This document shows, piece after piece, positions 44,812 to 53,901 of a DNA stretch of 64,000 bases. Both the position numbers and the translations under genes were made by a program. Each line of letters begins with the position of its first letter. The stretch's first letter is position 1. The notes under the pieces were generated by a model that did no database searches, had not been told where the DNA came from, and saw nothing but the letters and a program-made list of their open reading frames with translations. Source of the DNA: RYN-428 sp035551995 (lineage in GTDB: Bacteria; Planctomycetota; Phycisphaerae; Tepidisphaerales; Tepidisphaeraceae); contig DASZME010000009.1 of the NCBI GenBank assembly GCA_035551995.1, forward strand, positions 1 to 64,000, read 5' to 3'.

Positions 44812-45738
44812 TCAGGTCTGCCCCGTCCAATTTTCGTTTGGATCGGCGGCTTCGAACGCCGCCTGGATCTTTTGCACGACGGCGTCCGACAACGCCCCCA
44901 TCTGTGCGTATCGAGTGTTGGCCTGCGCGTTTTTCGGGTTTGTCGTTCCGATGATCGCGCAGTGAACGCCGGGCTGGCTGAGGGTAAAACGCATCGCCAA
45001 TTCCGGCCACGCCTCGTCGGACGGGGCGGCGAATCCGAGGTCGGCCGGGTCCAGCTTCATTTGGCGCAGCCGGTCGTGATAGACCTTGGCGTAGCTCTGA
45101 TAAAGGCCTGACTGCCGATCCATTTCTTTCCAGGCCGCATTGGCGATGGGGCGCTTGGCGAGCACGCCGACGTTATGTTTGATCGCCGCGGGCAAGACGG
45201 TGCGCAGATTGAGCTGATCGGCGATGTTGACCGACGTTTCCAGCACCGCCACGTCGGGAAGGGTGACTGCATAGGCTGCCGCTTCGTTGTCGCCGCTATA
45301 GCCGGCGAAGCGGATTTTCCCGGCGTCGCGGGCTTTGGCCAGGGCGCCGATCGCTTCGCCGTTTTTAAGCGTGGCCAGATCGCACGAGTGCAACAGCATC
45401 ACGTCCAGATGATCGGTTTTGGTGTTTCGTAACGAGCGGTCGACGGTAGCGAGGATCAAATCCTCCGACCAGGCCTTTCCGGCCAGATCGCTGAGTGCCG
45501 GGCCGCATTTGGAGACGAGGACGAAATCGCCGCGACGATGGCCGACGGCTTTGCCGATCGATTCTTCCGAGCCGGGATAGTTGGAAGCGGTATCGATGAG
45601 GTTCATGCCTTCGTCGAGAAGAAGATCGAGGATTTTGGCGATGCGCTCCTGATCGGTTTTGAGATATCCGATCGGCGCGCCGCCGAAGCCGAGGCGGGAA
45701 ACTTGATAGCCGGTTTTTCCGAAGGGGACTTTTTGCAT
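44812..45738 (-). CDS. Aldo/keto reductase
   Basis: A 308-residue NADPH-dependent oxidoreductase with a TIM-barrel fold. Catalytic residues fit the family: Asp in NLIDTASNYPGSEES with the following Tyr, Lys in FVLVSKCG, and His in DVMLLHSCD. The cofactor end shows AIIGTTNPKN. Substrate unknown. It starts at an ATG, with the divergent antitoxin gene 190 bases away. Confidence 0.85.
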   Translation of the reverse strand: MQKVPFGKTGYQVSRLGFGGAPIGYLKTDQERIAKILDLLLDEGMNLIDTASNYPGSEESIGKAVGHRRGDFVLVSKCGPALSDLAGKAWSEDLILATVDRSLRNTKTDHLDVMLLHSCDLATLKNGEAIGALAKARDAGKIRFAGYSGDNEAAAYAVTLPDVAVLETSVNIADQLNLRTVLPAAIKHNVGVLAKRPIANAAWKEMDRQSGLYQSYAKVYHDRLRQMKLDPADLGFAAPSDEAWPELAMRFTLSQPGVHCAIIGTTNPKNAQANTRYAQMGALSDAVVQKIQAAFEAADPNENWTGQT

Positions 45739-45929
45739 GCGGGGATTGTAGGTTCGTCAGTTGTAAACGAGGAACATGGTTTTATCTGCGAATGTTGGGC
45801 GGTCTATTTCGATCGTCCACTCAAGTACACGAACATGCTCGTTGTGCGTGTCGATGCAAGCCTTGACGCGTCGTGCCGCGATCGAAGGCAAAAGGTGAAA
45901 TCGGAGTTGCTGCTCCCTATAGTTAACCC

Positions 45930-46178
45930 ATGAGCACGATTAAGGCGACAATGGAGCCTGACCCGGACGGCACATTGCACTTGCCGTTGCCGCCCGAACT
46001 GCGTCATGGTCCAATCAATGTTACGGCGACGCTCGAGCCGGCGGAGCCTTCCTCACCCGCGAAAGACTCGCCGGAGCCGCGAGCGAACCTCAAGGGATTT
46101 GGATGCCTCCGCGGAAAGATTTGGATGGCGGACGATTTTGACGAGCCTCTCGATGACTTCAAGGATTACATGGAATGA
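45930..46178 (+). CDS. VapB/DUF2281-type antitoxin
   Basis: An 82-residue protein. The N-terminus is a short beta-strand domain (IKATMEPDPDGTLHLPLPPE), and the C-terminal GCLRGKIWMADDFDEPLDDF is the signature tail of antitoxins that block PIN-domain nucleases. Its stop overlaps the toxin start (ATGA), the usual arrangement. The gene is intact while the toxin is frameshifted. Confidence 0.85.
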   Translation: MSTIKATMEPDPDGTLHLPLPPELRHGPINVTATLEPAEPSSPAKDSPEPRANLKGFGCLRGKIWMADDFDEPLDDFKDYME

Positions 46179-46560
46179 GGCTGCTGCTTGACACGCATGC
46201 CCTTCTATGGTTTTGCGAGGGAAATTCCGCGCTGAGCGCGCAGCTCACGCCGCAATGGAAGACAGTGCAAACGAATGTTTTGTCAGCCAGGCAACCGCGT
46301 GGGAAATCGCGATAAAACTTGGGCTTGGCAAGTTAAAACTCAACGTCGAGTTCGATGAATTATTCCCAGGGATTTTGGTCGCCAACGGATTCACATCACT
46401 CATTGCGAATTTCCGTCATTTTAGAGCGACCATTGCACTGCCTTTCCATCACCGCGATCCTTTCGACCGCATCCTCATCGCACAGGCAATCGTGGAGAAA
46501 ATGACTTTGGTGTCGTGCGATCCAAACATGGCGCGGTATGGCGCGCCGATGTTGTGGTAG
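46175..46560 (+). pseudogene. PIN-domain (VapC-type) toxin, frameshifted
   Basis: From the ATG at 46175 the sequence reads MRLLLDTHALLWFCEGNSAL, with the first catalytic Asp in LLDTH, but this frame runs to a stop after 46 codons. From about 46237 the family match moves to another frame: AHAAMEDSANECFVSQATAW, then EIAIKLGLGKL and HHRDPFDRILIAQA, which carry the other acidic residues, ending at 46560. Adding one base near GCGCAGCTC would restore a full toxin of about 128 residues. A later ATG at 46207 lies in the second frame but would omit the first Asp. Confidence 0.8.
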
Positions 46561-46619
46561 TAGCGCTCTCAATGAAACGCCGGATCTGACTTTCGGCGAA
46601 TAAAACGCGCGATCACGAG

Positions 46620-46625
46620 TATAAT
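46620..46625 (+). promoter_or_regulatory. TATAAT box directly before the DUF1549 gene
   Basis: A perfect TATAAT ends five bases before the GTG at 46631. If it is a -10 element, transcription would start at or within the start codon, giving a leaderless mRNA. No good -35 hexamer was seen. Confidence 0.35.
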
Positions 46626-46630
46626 CCTTC

Positions 46631-49585
46631 GTGCATTCATTCCAACGTCAAATTATCTCGTCGATGCTGGTCGTCTTCCTCGCGTTCTGCGCCGCGCCGA
46701 TGTTCGGCGATACGCAGTCTGCGCAACACTGGGCTTATCGTAAGCCGGTCGAACCCGCCATTCCCGCCGTGAGCGATTCGGCCTGGATTAAGAATCCGAT
46801 CGATGCCTTCATCTTGTCGAAGCTCGTCGACAACAAACTAATTCCCGCCCCTCCCGCCGATCGGCGGACTTTAATTCGACGGGCTTATTTCGATTTGATC
46901 GGGCTTCCGCCGACGCCCGAGGAGGTGGAGGCGTTTATTGCCGACTCGTCGCCGGATGCGTTTGCGAAGGTCGTGGACGCGCTTTTGGCCAATCCCCATT
47001 ACGGCGAGCGGTGGGGCCGATATTGGCTCGATATCGCGCGGTATTCTGATACCAAAGGATACGTCTTTCAGGAAGAACGGCGTTATCCCTATGCCTACAC
47101 CTATCGCGATTATGTGATTCGATCGCTGAACGACGATAAGCCTTACGATCGTTTTTTGATCGAGCAGTTGGCGGCCGATCAGCTTCAATTGGGCGACGAC
47201 AAACGCCCGCTGGCGGCCATGGGGTTTCTTACGCTGGGGCGGCGATTTTTGAATCAGATTCCGGACATCGTGGACGATCGGATCGATGTCGTCTGCCGGG
47301 GAACGATGGCGATGACCGTCGGCTGCGCACGGTGCCACAATCATAAATTCGATCCGATTCCGACCAAGGATTATTATTCGCTTTATTCGATTTTTAAGAA
47401 CAGTCCGGACATGAAGGATCCGCCGTCGATCGGGGCGCCGGAGCATAATGCCGGGTACGAGCGATTCGAGAAGGATCTCGCCAAGCGGCAAGGGGAGATC
47501 GACGCGTTTTTGGCCGAACAATATGCGGCCCTTGTGCCGCCCATGCGATCGACGGAAGCGATCGCATCTTATCTGTCGGCGACACAGCTCAAGACCGTCG
47601 ACGCCAAGGCATTTTTCTCCGGCGTGGGGCCTAATCCTTATCTCGTGCAGCGCTGGAAAACATACCTGAACGCGTCGGCGCAAAAGCACGATTCGATTTT
47701 TCCCGTCTGGCGGGCGTTCGCGGCGATCGGGAATTCCGATTTCGCCGCGCGTGCGCCTGAGGTCTTGGCGAAGTTGGCGGCGCCGGAATCGCGCGGGTCG
47801 ATTCATCCGCTGGTTTTGGCCGCGTTCGCGGGCAATCCGCCGACGTCGATGCATGATGTCGCCGACCGGTATGGGAAACTTCTGGCCTCTTTCGATAAGG
47901 CTGATCCGCTGGCGAACGCCGACGAGGAAGCGCTGCGCCAGGTATTGCGCGGCGAAGAGGCCCCGACGAACGTTCCGCCGGGCGATGTGGAACAATTATT
48001 CAAGCGGGATAGCCGCGACGCGCTGACGAAGTTACGCAATAAGATCGACGCGTTTAAGGCGTCGAGTCCGGACGCGCCGCCGCGGGCGATGGCGTTGGAG
48101 GACGCGGCGGTAATCGAGCCGCAGCGCGTTTTTCTCCGCGGCAATCCGCGAACCCCGGGCGACGAGGTGAAGCCGCATTTTTTGACCTGCCTGTCCGGCG
48201 GCAATCCCGTCCCCTTTACCCACGGCAGCGGACGGCTTGAATTGGCCGAGGCGATCGCCGGCAAGGACAACCCGCTGACGGCCCGCGTGATGGTCAACCG
48301 GGTTTGGCTGCATCATTTTGGCTTCGGAATCGTCCGCACGCCCAGCGATTTTGGAACGCGCGGCGATCCGCCGACCAATCCGGAGTTGCTCGATTATCTT
48401 GCCATCCATTTCATGCAAGGCGGCTGGTCGATCAAAAATCTGCATCGCTTGATCATGCTCTCGGCGACCTATCAAATGTCGAGCATGGCCAGCGCCGCGG
48501 CGCTTGAGCGCGATCCGCAGAATCTGCTGCTTTCGCATTTCAATCGCCAGCGTCTGGATTTCGAGGCGACGCGCGACGCGCTGCTGGCCGTCAGCGGAAA
48601 ACTCGACGCCACGCTGATGGGCCGGTCGGTCGACATCAGCGGCGAGGCGCCCGTTCCCCGGCGATCGATCTACGCCTTTATCGACCGTCAAAATCTGCCC
48701 GGCCTTTTTCGCAATTTCGACTTCGCCAGTCCCGACGCAACCTGCCCGCGCCGGTTTACCACGACGGTGCCGCAGCAGGCGCTGTTCATGATGAACAGTC
48801 CGTTTTTCGTGACGCAGGCAAAGGACGTCTTGCAAAGGCCGGAGATCGGCGCCGAGAACGATGCCCGCCAAAAGATCAATCGTCTTTACCGGCTGCTCTT
48901 CAACCGCGCGCCCACGGCGGATGAAGCGGCGCTGGGGGCGGGCTTTGTGGCGTCCGAAGAAAACATCGGCCACGACGCGGTCGTCTGGCAATATGGCTAC
49001 GGTGAATATGACGAGTCGAGCCACCAGCTTAAGCGTTTTACGCCCTTCGCTCATTACAGCGGCGGCGCATGGCACGCCGCCGTGAAGTTTCCGGAACCAA
49101 CGCACGGATTCGCTTCACTGAACGCCAACGGCGGGCATCCCGGGGACGATCAAAAATCTGCGGTGATTCGCCGTTGGGTTTCGCCGATCGACGGGGTCGT
49201 TCAGATCAGCGGATCGATCGCTCACCATGGGAAAAAAGGAGATGGCGTTCGGGCTCGGATCGTTTCAAGCCGTGCCGGAGAGCTCGCTTCGTGGAATGTA
49301 TTCCAGAGCGAAGCACAAACGGTTTTAGAAAATGTTGGAATTTCCAAGGGCGATACCATCGATTTCATTGTAGACTGTCGGGGCAGCCCCGAAAGCGATT
49401 CCTTTTCCTGGGCGCCGACGTTGCGGGTGGCCGATGCTCAATCGGCCGCCGGAACCGACGGACCGGAGGAATGGAACGCCGCGACAAGCTTCGGCGGGCC
49501 CGACAAGCCCGCCGGGTCGTTATCCGCGTGGGATAAGTACGTTCAGGTGCTGTTGGAATCGAACGAATTCGTCTTCGTGGATTGA
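46631..49585 (+). CDS. DUF1549/DUF1553 protein with inserted C-terminal domain
   Basis: A 984-residue exported protein. A signal segment (SSMLVVFLAFCAAPMFG) precedes DUF1549 (NPIDAFILSKLVDNKLIP, LIRRAYFDLIGLPPTPEEV), the conserved CARCHNHKFDPIPTKDYY, and DUF1553 (RVMVNRVWLHHFGFGIVRTP, HRLIMLSATYQMSS). Near the C-terminus, after RAPTADEAALGAGF, about 170 residues are inserted (VWQYGYGEYDESS through FSWAPTLRVAD), resembling a carbohydrate-binding beta-sandwich, before the final segment. GTG at 46631 is used; ATG at 46664 is an alternative. With the downstream DUF1501 gene it forms a second pair like that at 35-39 kb. Confidence 0.88.
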   Translation: MHSFQRQIISSMLVVFLAFCAAPMFGDTQSAQHWAYRKPVEPAIPAVSDSAWIKNPIDAFILSKLVDNKLIPAPPADRRTLIRRAYFDLIGLPPTPEEVEAFIADSSPDAFAKVVDALLANPHYGERWGRYWLDIARYSDTKGYVFQEERRYPYAYTYRDYVIRSLNDDKPYDRFLIEQLAADQLQLGDDKRPLAAMGFLTLGRRFLNQIPDIVDDRIDVVCRGTMAMTVGCARCHNHKFDPIPTKDYYSLYSIFKNSPDMKDPPSIGAPEHNAGYERFEKDLAKRQGEIDAFLAEQYAALVPPMRSTEAIASYLSATQLKTVDAKAFFSGVGPNPYLVQRWKTYLNASAQKHDSIFPVWRAFAAIGNSDFAARAPEVLAKLAAPESRGSIHPLVLAAFAGNPPTSMHDVADRYGKLLASFDKADPLANADEEALRQVLRGEEAPTNVPPGDVEQLFKRDSRDALTKLRNKIDAFKASSPDAPPRAMALEDAAVIEPQRVFLRGNPRTPGDEVKPHFLTCLSGGNPVPFTHGSGRLELAEAIAGKDNPLTARVMVNRVWLHHFGFGIVRTPSDFGTRGDPPTNPELLDYLAIHFMQGGWSIKNLHRLIMLSATYQMSSMASAAALERDPQNLLLSHFNRQRLDFEATRDALLAVSGKLDATLMGRSVDISGEAPVPRRSIYAFIDRQNLPGLFRNFDFASPDATCPRRFTTTVPQQALFMMNSPFFVTQAKDVLQRPEIGAENDARQKINRLYRLLFNRAPTADEAALGAGFVASEENIGHDAVVWQYGYGEYDESSHQLKRFTPFAHYSGGAWHAAVKFPEPTHGFASLNANGGHPGDDQKSAVIRRWVSPIDGVVQISGSIAHHGKKGDGVRARIVSSRAGELASWNVFQSEAQTVLENVGISKGDTIDFIVDCRGSPESDSFSWAPTLRVADAQSAAGTDGPEEWNAATSFGGPDKPAGSLSAWDKYVQVLLESNEFVFVD

Positions 49586-49593
49586 AGGTAACA

Positions 49594-49896
49594 ATGACAA
49601 AAGAACGGGATATCGACCAGATTGCGGCTTCGGTTCGCCAAAGCCTTCCGGATGTGCAGATCGACCAGTGGATCAAGCTGAGTCCGACGGACGACGACGG
49701 CCTGTGGTACTTCCGCCGGCCCGGCGCCAATGGCGAGATTCAACTCGAATCATCCAGCGGAAACTGCCCGTTTACCGTCGAATCCGACGCGATGAAAAAT
49801 TCGACGCAAGCCGTTCAGGCCAAGACGCCCGACGCGGCGGTGCAGTTGATCACGCAGTTTTTAGCCGGGAGCGCGGCGACGCAGAAAAAAGGATAA
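49594..49896 (+). CDS. Small conserved-looking protein of unknown function
   Basis: A 100-residue soluble protein (KERDIDQIAASVRQSLPDVQ, then GLWYFRRPGANGEIQLESS). It starts eight bases after the DUF1549 gene with GAAGGTAAC upstream, so it is co-transcribed. It has no signal or membrane segment. Its place between DUF1549 and DUF1501 genes hints at a role in the same process, but no family was recognised. Confidence 0.6.
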   Translation: MTKERDIDQIAASVRQSLPDVQIDQWIKLSPTDDDGLWYFRRPGANGEIQLESSSGNCPFTVESDAMKNSTQAVQAKTPDAAVQLITQFLAGSAATQKKG

Positions 49897-50288
49897 CCGA
49901 ACACGAATCGCATCTAATCGATTTTTCTGATCACATGCGTTTTTCTTATGCCCTCACCCGGGACTACTCCGGGAGAAGGCAGGGTCAGGGTTTCTTTCAC
50001 CGCTCGGATTTTATGCGACTTGGCGTCGTTTCAGAAAAACCCTTCGCCCGACCGTTCCCCGGATTAGGGCCTGTCGGTTTAATTGGGTTTTCCGCGTTTT
50101 CACCCTCATTTTTCGTGAGAACACGAGGTTTGTAAGACGGAAATTGTAGTAAATCGACAAGCCCATTACCGGGCGAGGGAGTAGAGCGCGTAGTCGCGCA
50201 GGTTCATTTAGAGGTGCAAACCGGCAAGCATCGCGACTTAATCCGCCACGCATGCTTCGCATGACGGTAATCCTTAAGAGAGCGAATC
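49897..50288. other. Intergenic region between DUF1549 and DUF1501 genes
   Basis: This 392-base stretch holds a CCCTCACCCGGGACTACTCC-type GC-rich repeat fragment at about 49951-49990 and a short hairpin (GCATGCTTCGCATG) near 50250. No gene was supported. Confidence 0.45.
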
Positions 50289-51731
50289 ATGCAACATCCA
50301 CCCATTCCCGACAATCTCTTCATGACCCGCCGCCAGATGCTCGGCAAATGCGGGATGGGCATGGGCGCGATGATGCTCGGCGGGTTTCTGAGCGAATCCG
50401 CTCCGGCCCGCGGGTCCGAAATCCATGCGCTCAATCCCCTCGTCCCGAAGTACCCTCAATTCGCGGGCAAGGCCAAGCGCGTCATTCATTTGTTCATGAA
50501 CGGCGGGCCTTCTCACGTCGATACGTTCGACTATAAGCCGCTGCTTGAAAAATACGCGGGAAAGCCCGTGCCGACGCACTATCAGACCGAGCGGAAGACC
50601 GGCGCCGCCTTTCCGTCGATGTTCAAGTTTTCCCGGCACGGCAGATCGGGCATCGAAGTCAGCGATCTGTATCCGCATCTCAGCCAGTGCGTCGACGACA
50701 TGTGCATCATCCGATCGATGAAGGCCGACGTTCCGAATCACGAACCGTCCCTGCTCCTGATGAACTGCGGCGAATCACGCATGATCCGCCCTTCCATGGG
50801 TTCCTGGGTCACTTACGGCTTAGGCAGCGAAAACCAAAACCTGCCGGGCTTTATCGTCATGTGCCCCGGCGGCTACCCGATTCAGGAATCGCAAAATTGG
50901 CAGGCCGGTTTTCTTCCCGGGATCTTCCAGGGAACCTATGTCGATACCCAGCACACCGACATCAATAAGCTGATCCAATACATCCGCAGCGGCTATTCCA
51001 CCCCAAGGGAGCAACGCCGCCAGCTTGATCTGCTTTTGCAACTGAACCAGAAGCATCTTGAACAGCGGCAAAACGAGGCTCAGCTTGAGAGCCGGATTCA
51101 GTCGTTCGAGATGGCGTATCGCATGCAGTCCGACGCGTCCGACGCCTTTGACGTGACGCGCGAGCCCAAGCACATTCTCGATCTGTACGGTCCCGGCGTG
51201 CAAGGCCGCCAGATCCTGATCGCCCGGAGACTGATCGAACGGGGCGTGCGCTTCGTGCAGGTCTGGACCGGCGCCGGCCAACCGTGGGACAGCCACGACG
51301 ACATCGAAAAAAATCACGGCCGCCTCGCCCGCGACAGCGACCAGGCGATCGCCGCCCTGCTGATCGATCTTAAGCAGCGCGGCATGCTCGACGACACGCT
51401 GGTCATCTGGGGCGGCGAATTCGGCCGCACCCCCACCGTCGAACTCCCCACGCCCGGCTCCAACGCCGGCCATAACAACGGCCGCGATCACAACAACCAC
51501 GGCTTCACCATGTGGCTTGCCGGCGGCGGGGTCAAAGGCGGCCACGTCCACGGCTCGACCGACGATTTCGGCTTCGCCGCCGCGGAAAACCCGGTCCACG
51601 TTCACGACCTGCATGCCACGCTGATGGCGTTGCTCGGTTTCGACCACACGAAATTTACCTATCGATACGCGGGGCGCGATTTCAGGTTGACGGACGTGTA
51701 CGGGGAAGTGGTGAAGGATATTATCGCCTGA
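50289..51731 (+). CDS. DUF1501 protein with Tat-like signal
   Basis: A 480-residue protein. The N-terminus, TRRQMLGKCGMGMGAMMLGG, carries a twin-arginine signal. Conserved DUF1501 segments are HLFMNGGPSHVDTFDYKPL, the GGEFGRTPTVELPTPGSNAG region, GRDHNNHGFTMWLAGGGVKG and the ending HATLMALLGFDHTKFTYRY. It belongs with the DUF1549 protein at 46631. AAGAGAG lies upstream of the ATG. Confidence 0.9.
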   Translation: MQHPPIPDNLFMTRRQMLGKCGMGMGAMMLGGFLSESAPARGSEIHALNPLVPKYPQFAGKAKRVIHLFMNGGPSHVDTFDYKPLLEKYAGKPVPTHYQTERKTGAAFPSMFKFSRHGRSGIEVSDLYPHLSQCVDDMCIIRSMKADVPNHEPSLLLMNCGESRMIRPSMGSWVTYGLGSENQNLPGFIVMCPGGYPIQESQNWQAGFLPGIFQGTYVDTQHTDINKLIQYIRSGYSTPREQRRQLDLLLQLNQKHLEQRQNEAQLESRIQSFEMAYRMQSDASDAFDVTREPKHILDLYGPGVQGRQILIARRLIERGVRFVQVWTGAGQPWDSHDDIEKNHGRLARDSDQAIAALLIDLKQRGMLDDTLVIWGGEFGRTPTVELPTPGSNAGHNNGRDHNNHGFTMWLAGGGVKGGHVHGSTDDFGFAAAENPVHVHDLHATLMALLGFDHTKFTYRYAGRDFRLTDVYGEVVKDIIA

Positions 51732-52220
51732 TCATTCGGGTGGAAGATTTTGCAAATCAAGCAAATCTTTCATACGCCCCGCCTTTTGTTTTAGCTTATG
51801 CAGCCAAGGAAGCGAAATATAACGAAAACCGTCGGCCTCCACGCTGGTTGCGCGAAGTTGCTCGACATCTTCGGTTGGGAAGCTCGGGATATAATCGAAC
51901 AAATCCAAGAACCCGTCGTCAGTCCACAACATCATGAGGTGCGTTGACTGAATGTACGAAAGAGTCACCGGATAGTTTCGTTCAATTCGCGTGGCGGGAT
52001 CAATTTCCTTGCCGATGTACACGGCACGGACTTCGGTCAGGGCGGCAAGAAGCGCAAGTTCCGATTCGGCGGATCGAAACCAGACTGCGTCGGCGTCCTC
52101 CGTGGCGCGTTTGTGGCCGTGAAAATTAACCGCATGCCCTCCGACTATGACGAACGGCACGCCATGATTACGCAACACATCAAAGAGATGAAAATCAGGA
52201 GCCATGCAACTCTCGAACAT
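51732..52220 (-). CDS. Nucleotidyltransferase-like protein (MNT/AbiEii-like fold)
   Basis: A 162-residue protein with a minimal nucleotidyltransferase pattern: VIVGGHAVNFHGHKRATEDAD has the GG loop and a T-x-D-x-D metal motif. Related proteins act as toxins or antitoxins or in defence. It overlaps the 3' end of the upstream 70-residue gene by 26 bases (11 if it starts at 52205), so the two look like one module. Activity and partner are inferred. Confidence 0.65.
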   Translation of the reverse strand: MFESCMAPDFHLFDVLRNHGVPFVIVGGHAVNFHGHKRATEDADAVWFRSAESELALLAALTEVRAVYIGKEIDPATRIERNYPVTLSYIQSTHLMMLWTDDGFLDLFDYIPSFPTEDVEQLRATSVEADGFRYISLPWLHKLKQKAGRMKDLLDLQNLPPE

Positions 52221-52407
52221 CGATGGCCCGGGCTTTAAAATTCCGCCTGAGAAAGTGGGCGTAACCGGCAGGATTGGATTTCAATACTTTCCACGAATAT
52301 TCCTGTAAGGCGTCCATCTCCCGCATCCGCTGGGACGGCGTTTTCAGCATTTGCATTTTCCTGCGAAAGCTGTCCCGAATGGCGAATTGTTCGGCAATGT
52401 CGTCCAT
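52195..52407 (-). CDS. Small helical protein paired with the nucleotidyltransferase
   Basis: A 70-residue, mostly helical, basic protein (MDDIAEQFAIRDSFRRKMQM, then RMREMDALQEYSWKVLKS). It has no signal. Overlap with the nucleotidyltransferase gene indicates translational coupling, as in two-gene toxin-antitoxin modules. No family was recognised. Confidence 0.55.
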   Translation of the reverse strand: MDDIAEQFAIRDSFRRKMQMLKTPSQRMREMDALQEYSWKVLKSNPAGYAHFLRRNFKARAIDVRELHGS

Positions 52408-52438
52408 GGCGTGCGTGACTATAGCCCTTCGAGACCCA

Positions 52439-52663
52439 TTAGAGATTCAGCGATTTCTTCAGCGCCGCCAGCGATTCCACTCCTGCGGGAAGTTGGGCTT
52501 CTTCGATCAGCATAACCGGATTCCCGTCGCGGACGGGATACGCCAGGCCACCGACTTCCGCGACGAGAAAGTCTCCTTCAACCCGCAACGCGCTGTGGGT
52601 CAGCGGACATCGCAGCATTTGGAGAAGCTCGGGATCGATCGAATGGGTTGGCGCGGTATTCAT
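52439..52663 (-). CDS. Trm112 family protein (UPF0434/YcaR-like)
   Basis: A 74-residue protein with the Trm112 pattern: DPELLQMLRCPLTHSALRVE, then GGLAYPVRDGNPVMLIEEA. Bacterial members are small partners of methyltransferases or are of unknown role. The second zinc-binding cysteine is absent, as is common in bacteria. It may belong to the transcript of the nucleotidyltransferase pair downstream. Confidence 0.85.
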   Translation of the reverse strand: MNTAPTHSIDPELLQMLRCPLTHSALRVEGDFLVAEVGGLAYPVRDGNPVMLIEEAQLPAGVESLAALKKSLNL

Positions 52664-52720
52664 GTGATTGACGCAATATAGAACATTCGTCCATCAACGA
52701 GAAGTCGCCGGACAAACAGC

Positions 52721-53662
52721 TCACTGCTTTTTTTCAAACCCATGCCGTTCGAGCCATCGTGCCGCGTCGGCGGGCCAGGTTTTGGTGGTCGGGTCGTTGC
52801 CCAGGCCGAATCCGTGGGGGCCGTGCTCGAAGATGTGCAGTTCCACCGGCACCTTGTTCATCTTGCAGGCCAGCGCGAAGTTGATGCTGTTTTCAACCGG
52901 CACCGCCGCGTCGTCCATGCCATGGACCAGGAAACAGGGCGGCGTTTTAGGCGTCACCTGTTTTTCGCTGCTCATCAGTTCGATCAATTCGGCGCCGGGC
53001 GTATTTCCGAGGAGATTGGCTCGCGAACCGCGATGGGTGAAGGGATCGGTCATGGTAATGACCGGATAAATCAAAATGCCCAGGTCGGGCCGGCAACCGA
53101 ATTTGTCGATTGGATCGGCGGCGTTTGGGTCTCCATCGTCAAAATGCGTGACGGCCGACGATGCCAGGTGCCCGCCGGCGGAAAATCCGAGAACGCCGAC
53201 GCGCTTGGGGTCGATGTTCCACTCGCTGGCTTTGGAGCGCACCACGCGGATGGCGCGTTGCACATCGCCCAATTCGATGGGATGACGATACCCGTGCGAT
53301 CCAAGGCGGTACTTGAGGACGACGCCGCTGATGCCGAGGGTGTTAAACCATTGCGCGACGGGCGCCCCTTCATGACCGGCAAGACCGCCATACCCGCCGC
53401 CGGGGCAGACGACGAAGATGGCGCCGGTGGCGGTTTCTTTTGGCGCGGGATAAAGCGTGAGGGTGGGGATATCCCAATCTTTTTCCCCGGTGGCGCCGGG
53501 GGCCTGGCCGGTCCAGAGGCGCACCACCTCGGGGGCGGCCGGCTTCGTGTCGGAGGCGGTCGTTTTTGCGGGTTGCGCGGGGGCGTCGGCGGCGCGGGCG
53601 GTCAGTGCGCCGGCAAGCACCGCGAGCATGAAGATCGTTGAAGCGAAAAGCGATTGATGCAT
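52721..53662 (-). CDS. Secreted alpha/beta-hydrolase (esterase/lipase-like)
   Basis: A 313-residue exported hydrolase. A signal peptide (STIFMLAVLAGALTARAADA) is followed by an oxyanion segment VVCPGGGYGGLAGHEG, the nucleophile GFSAGGHLASS, and the acid and His in HGMDDAAVPVE and FEHGPHGFGLG. It resembles acetyl-xylan and related carbohydrate esterases. Substrate not determinable. It is a likely single-gene unit. Confidence 0.82.
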   Translation of the reverse strand: MHQSLFASTIFMLAVLAGALTARAADAPAQPAKTTASDTKPAAPEVVRLWTGQAPGATGEKDWDIPTLTLYPAPKETATGAIFVVCPGGGYGGLAGHEGAPVAQWFNTLGISGVVLKYRLGSHGYRHPIELGDVQRAIRVVRSKASEWNIDPKRVGVLGFSAGGHLASSAVTHFDDGDPNAADPIDKFGCRPDLGILIYPVITMTDPFTHRGSRANLLGNTPGAELIELMSSEKQVTPKTPPCFLVHGMDDAAVPVENSINFALACKMNKVPVELHIFEHGPHGFGLGNDPTTKTWPADAARWLERHGFEKKQ

Positions 53663-53901
53663 CGAAAAGTTCCTCGTAATCCAAGCCGCTCCGGCGGCCG
53701 CATTGATACTACCCGGCTTTGCCGAACGGCGTTGTCAGTGAAAGCGTCACCGGCGATGGTCATCGCGATCAACCGCCTCGTTTAGAAAGGCGCGTCGCAT
53801 CAGCGTATTTTTCATGTCGGTGGCGCGAGCTTCGGTGGCGAATCACGCCCCGCAAGCGGGGCCGCTAAACGCAGGAACGCTTCACCAACTTGACAAACGC
53901 G

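Noticed and set aside
46871..47995. Leftward open frame of 374 codons
   Set aside because: Arg/His-rich antisense shadow of the DUF1549 gene.
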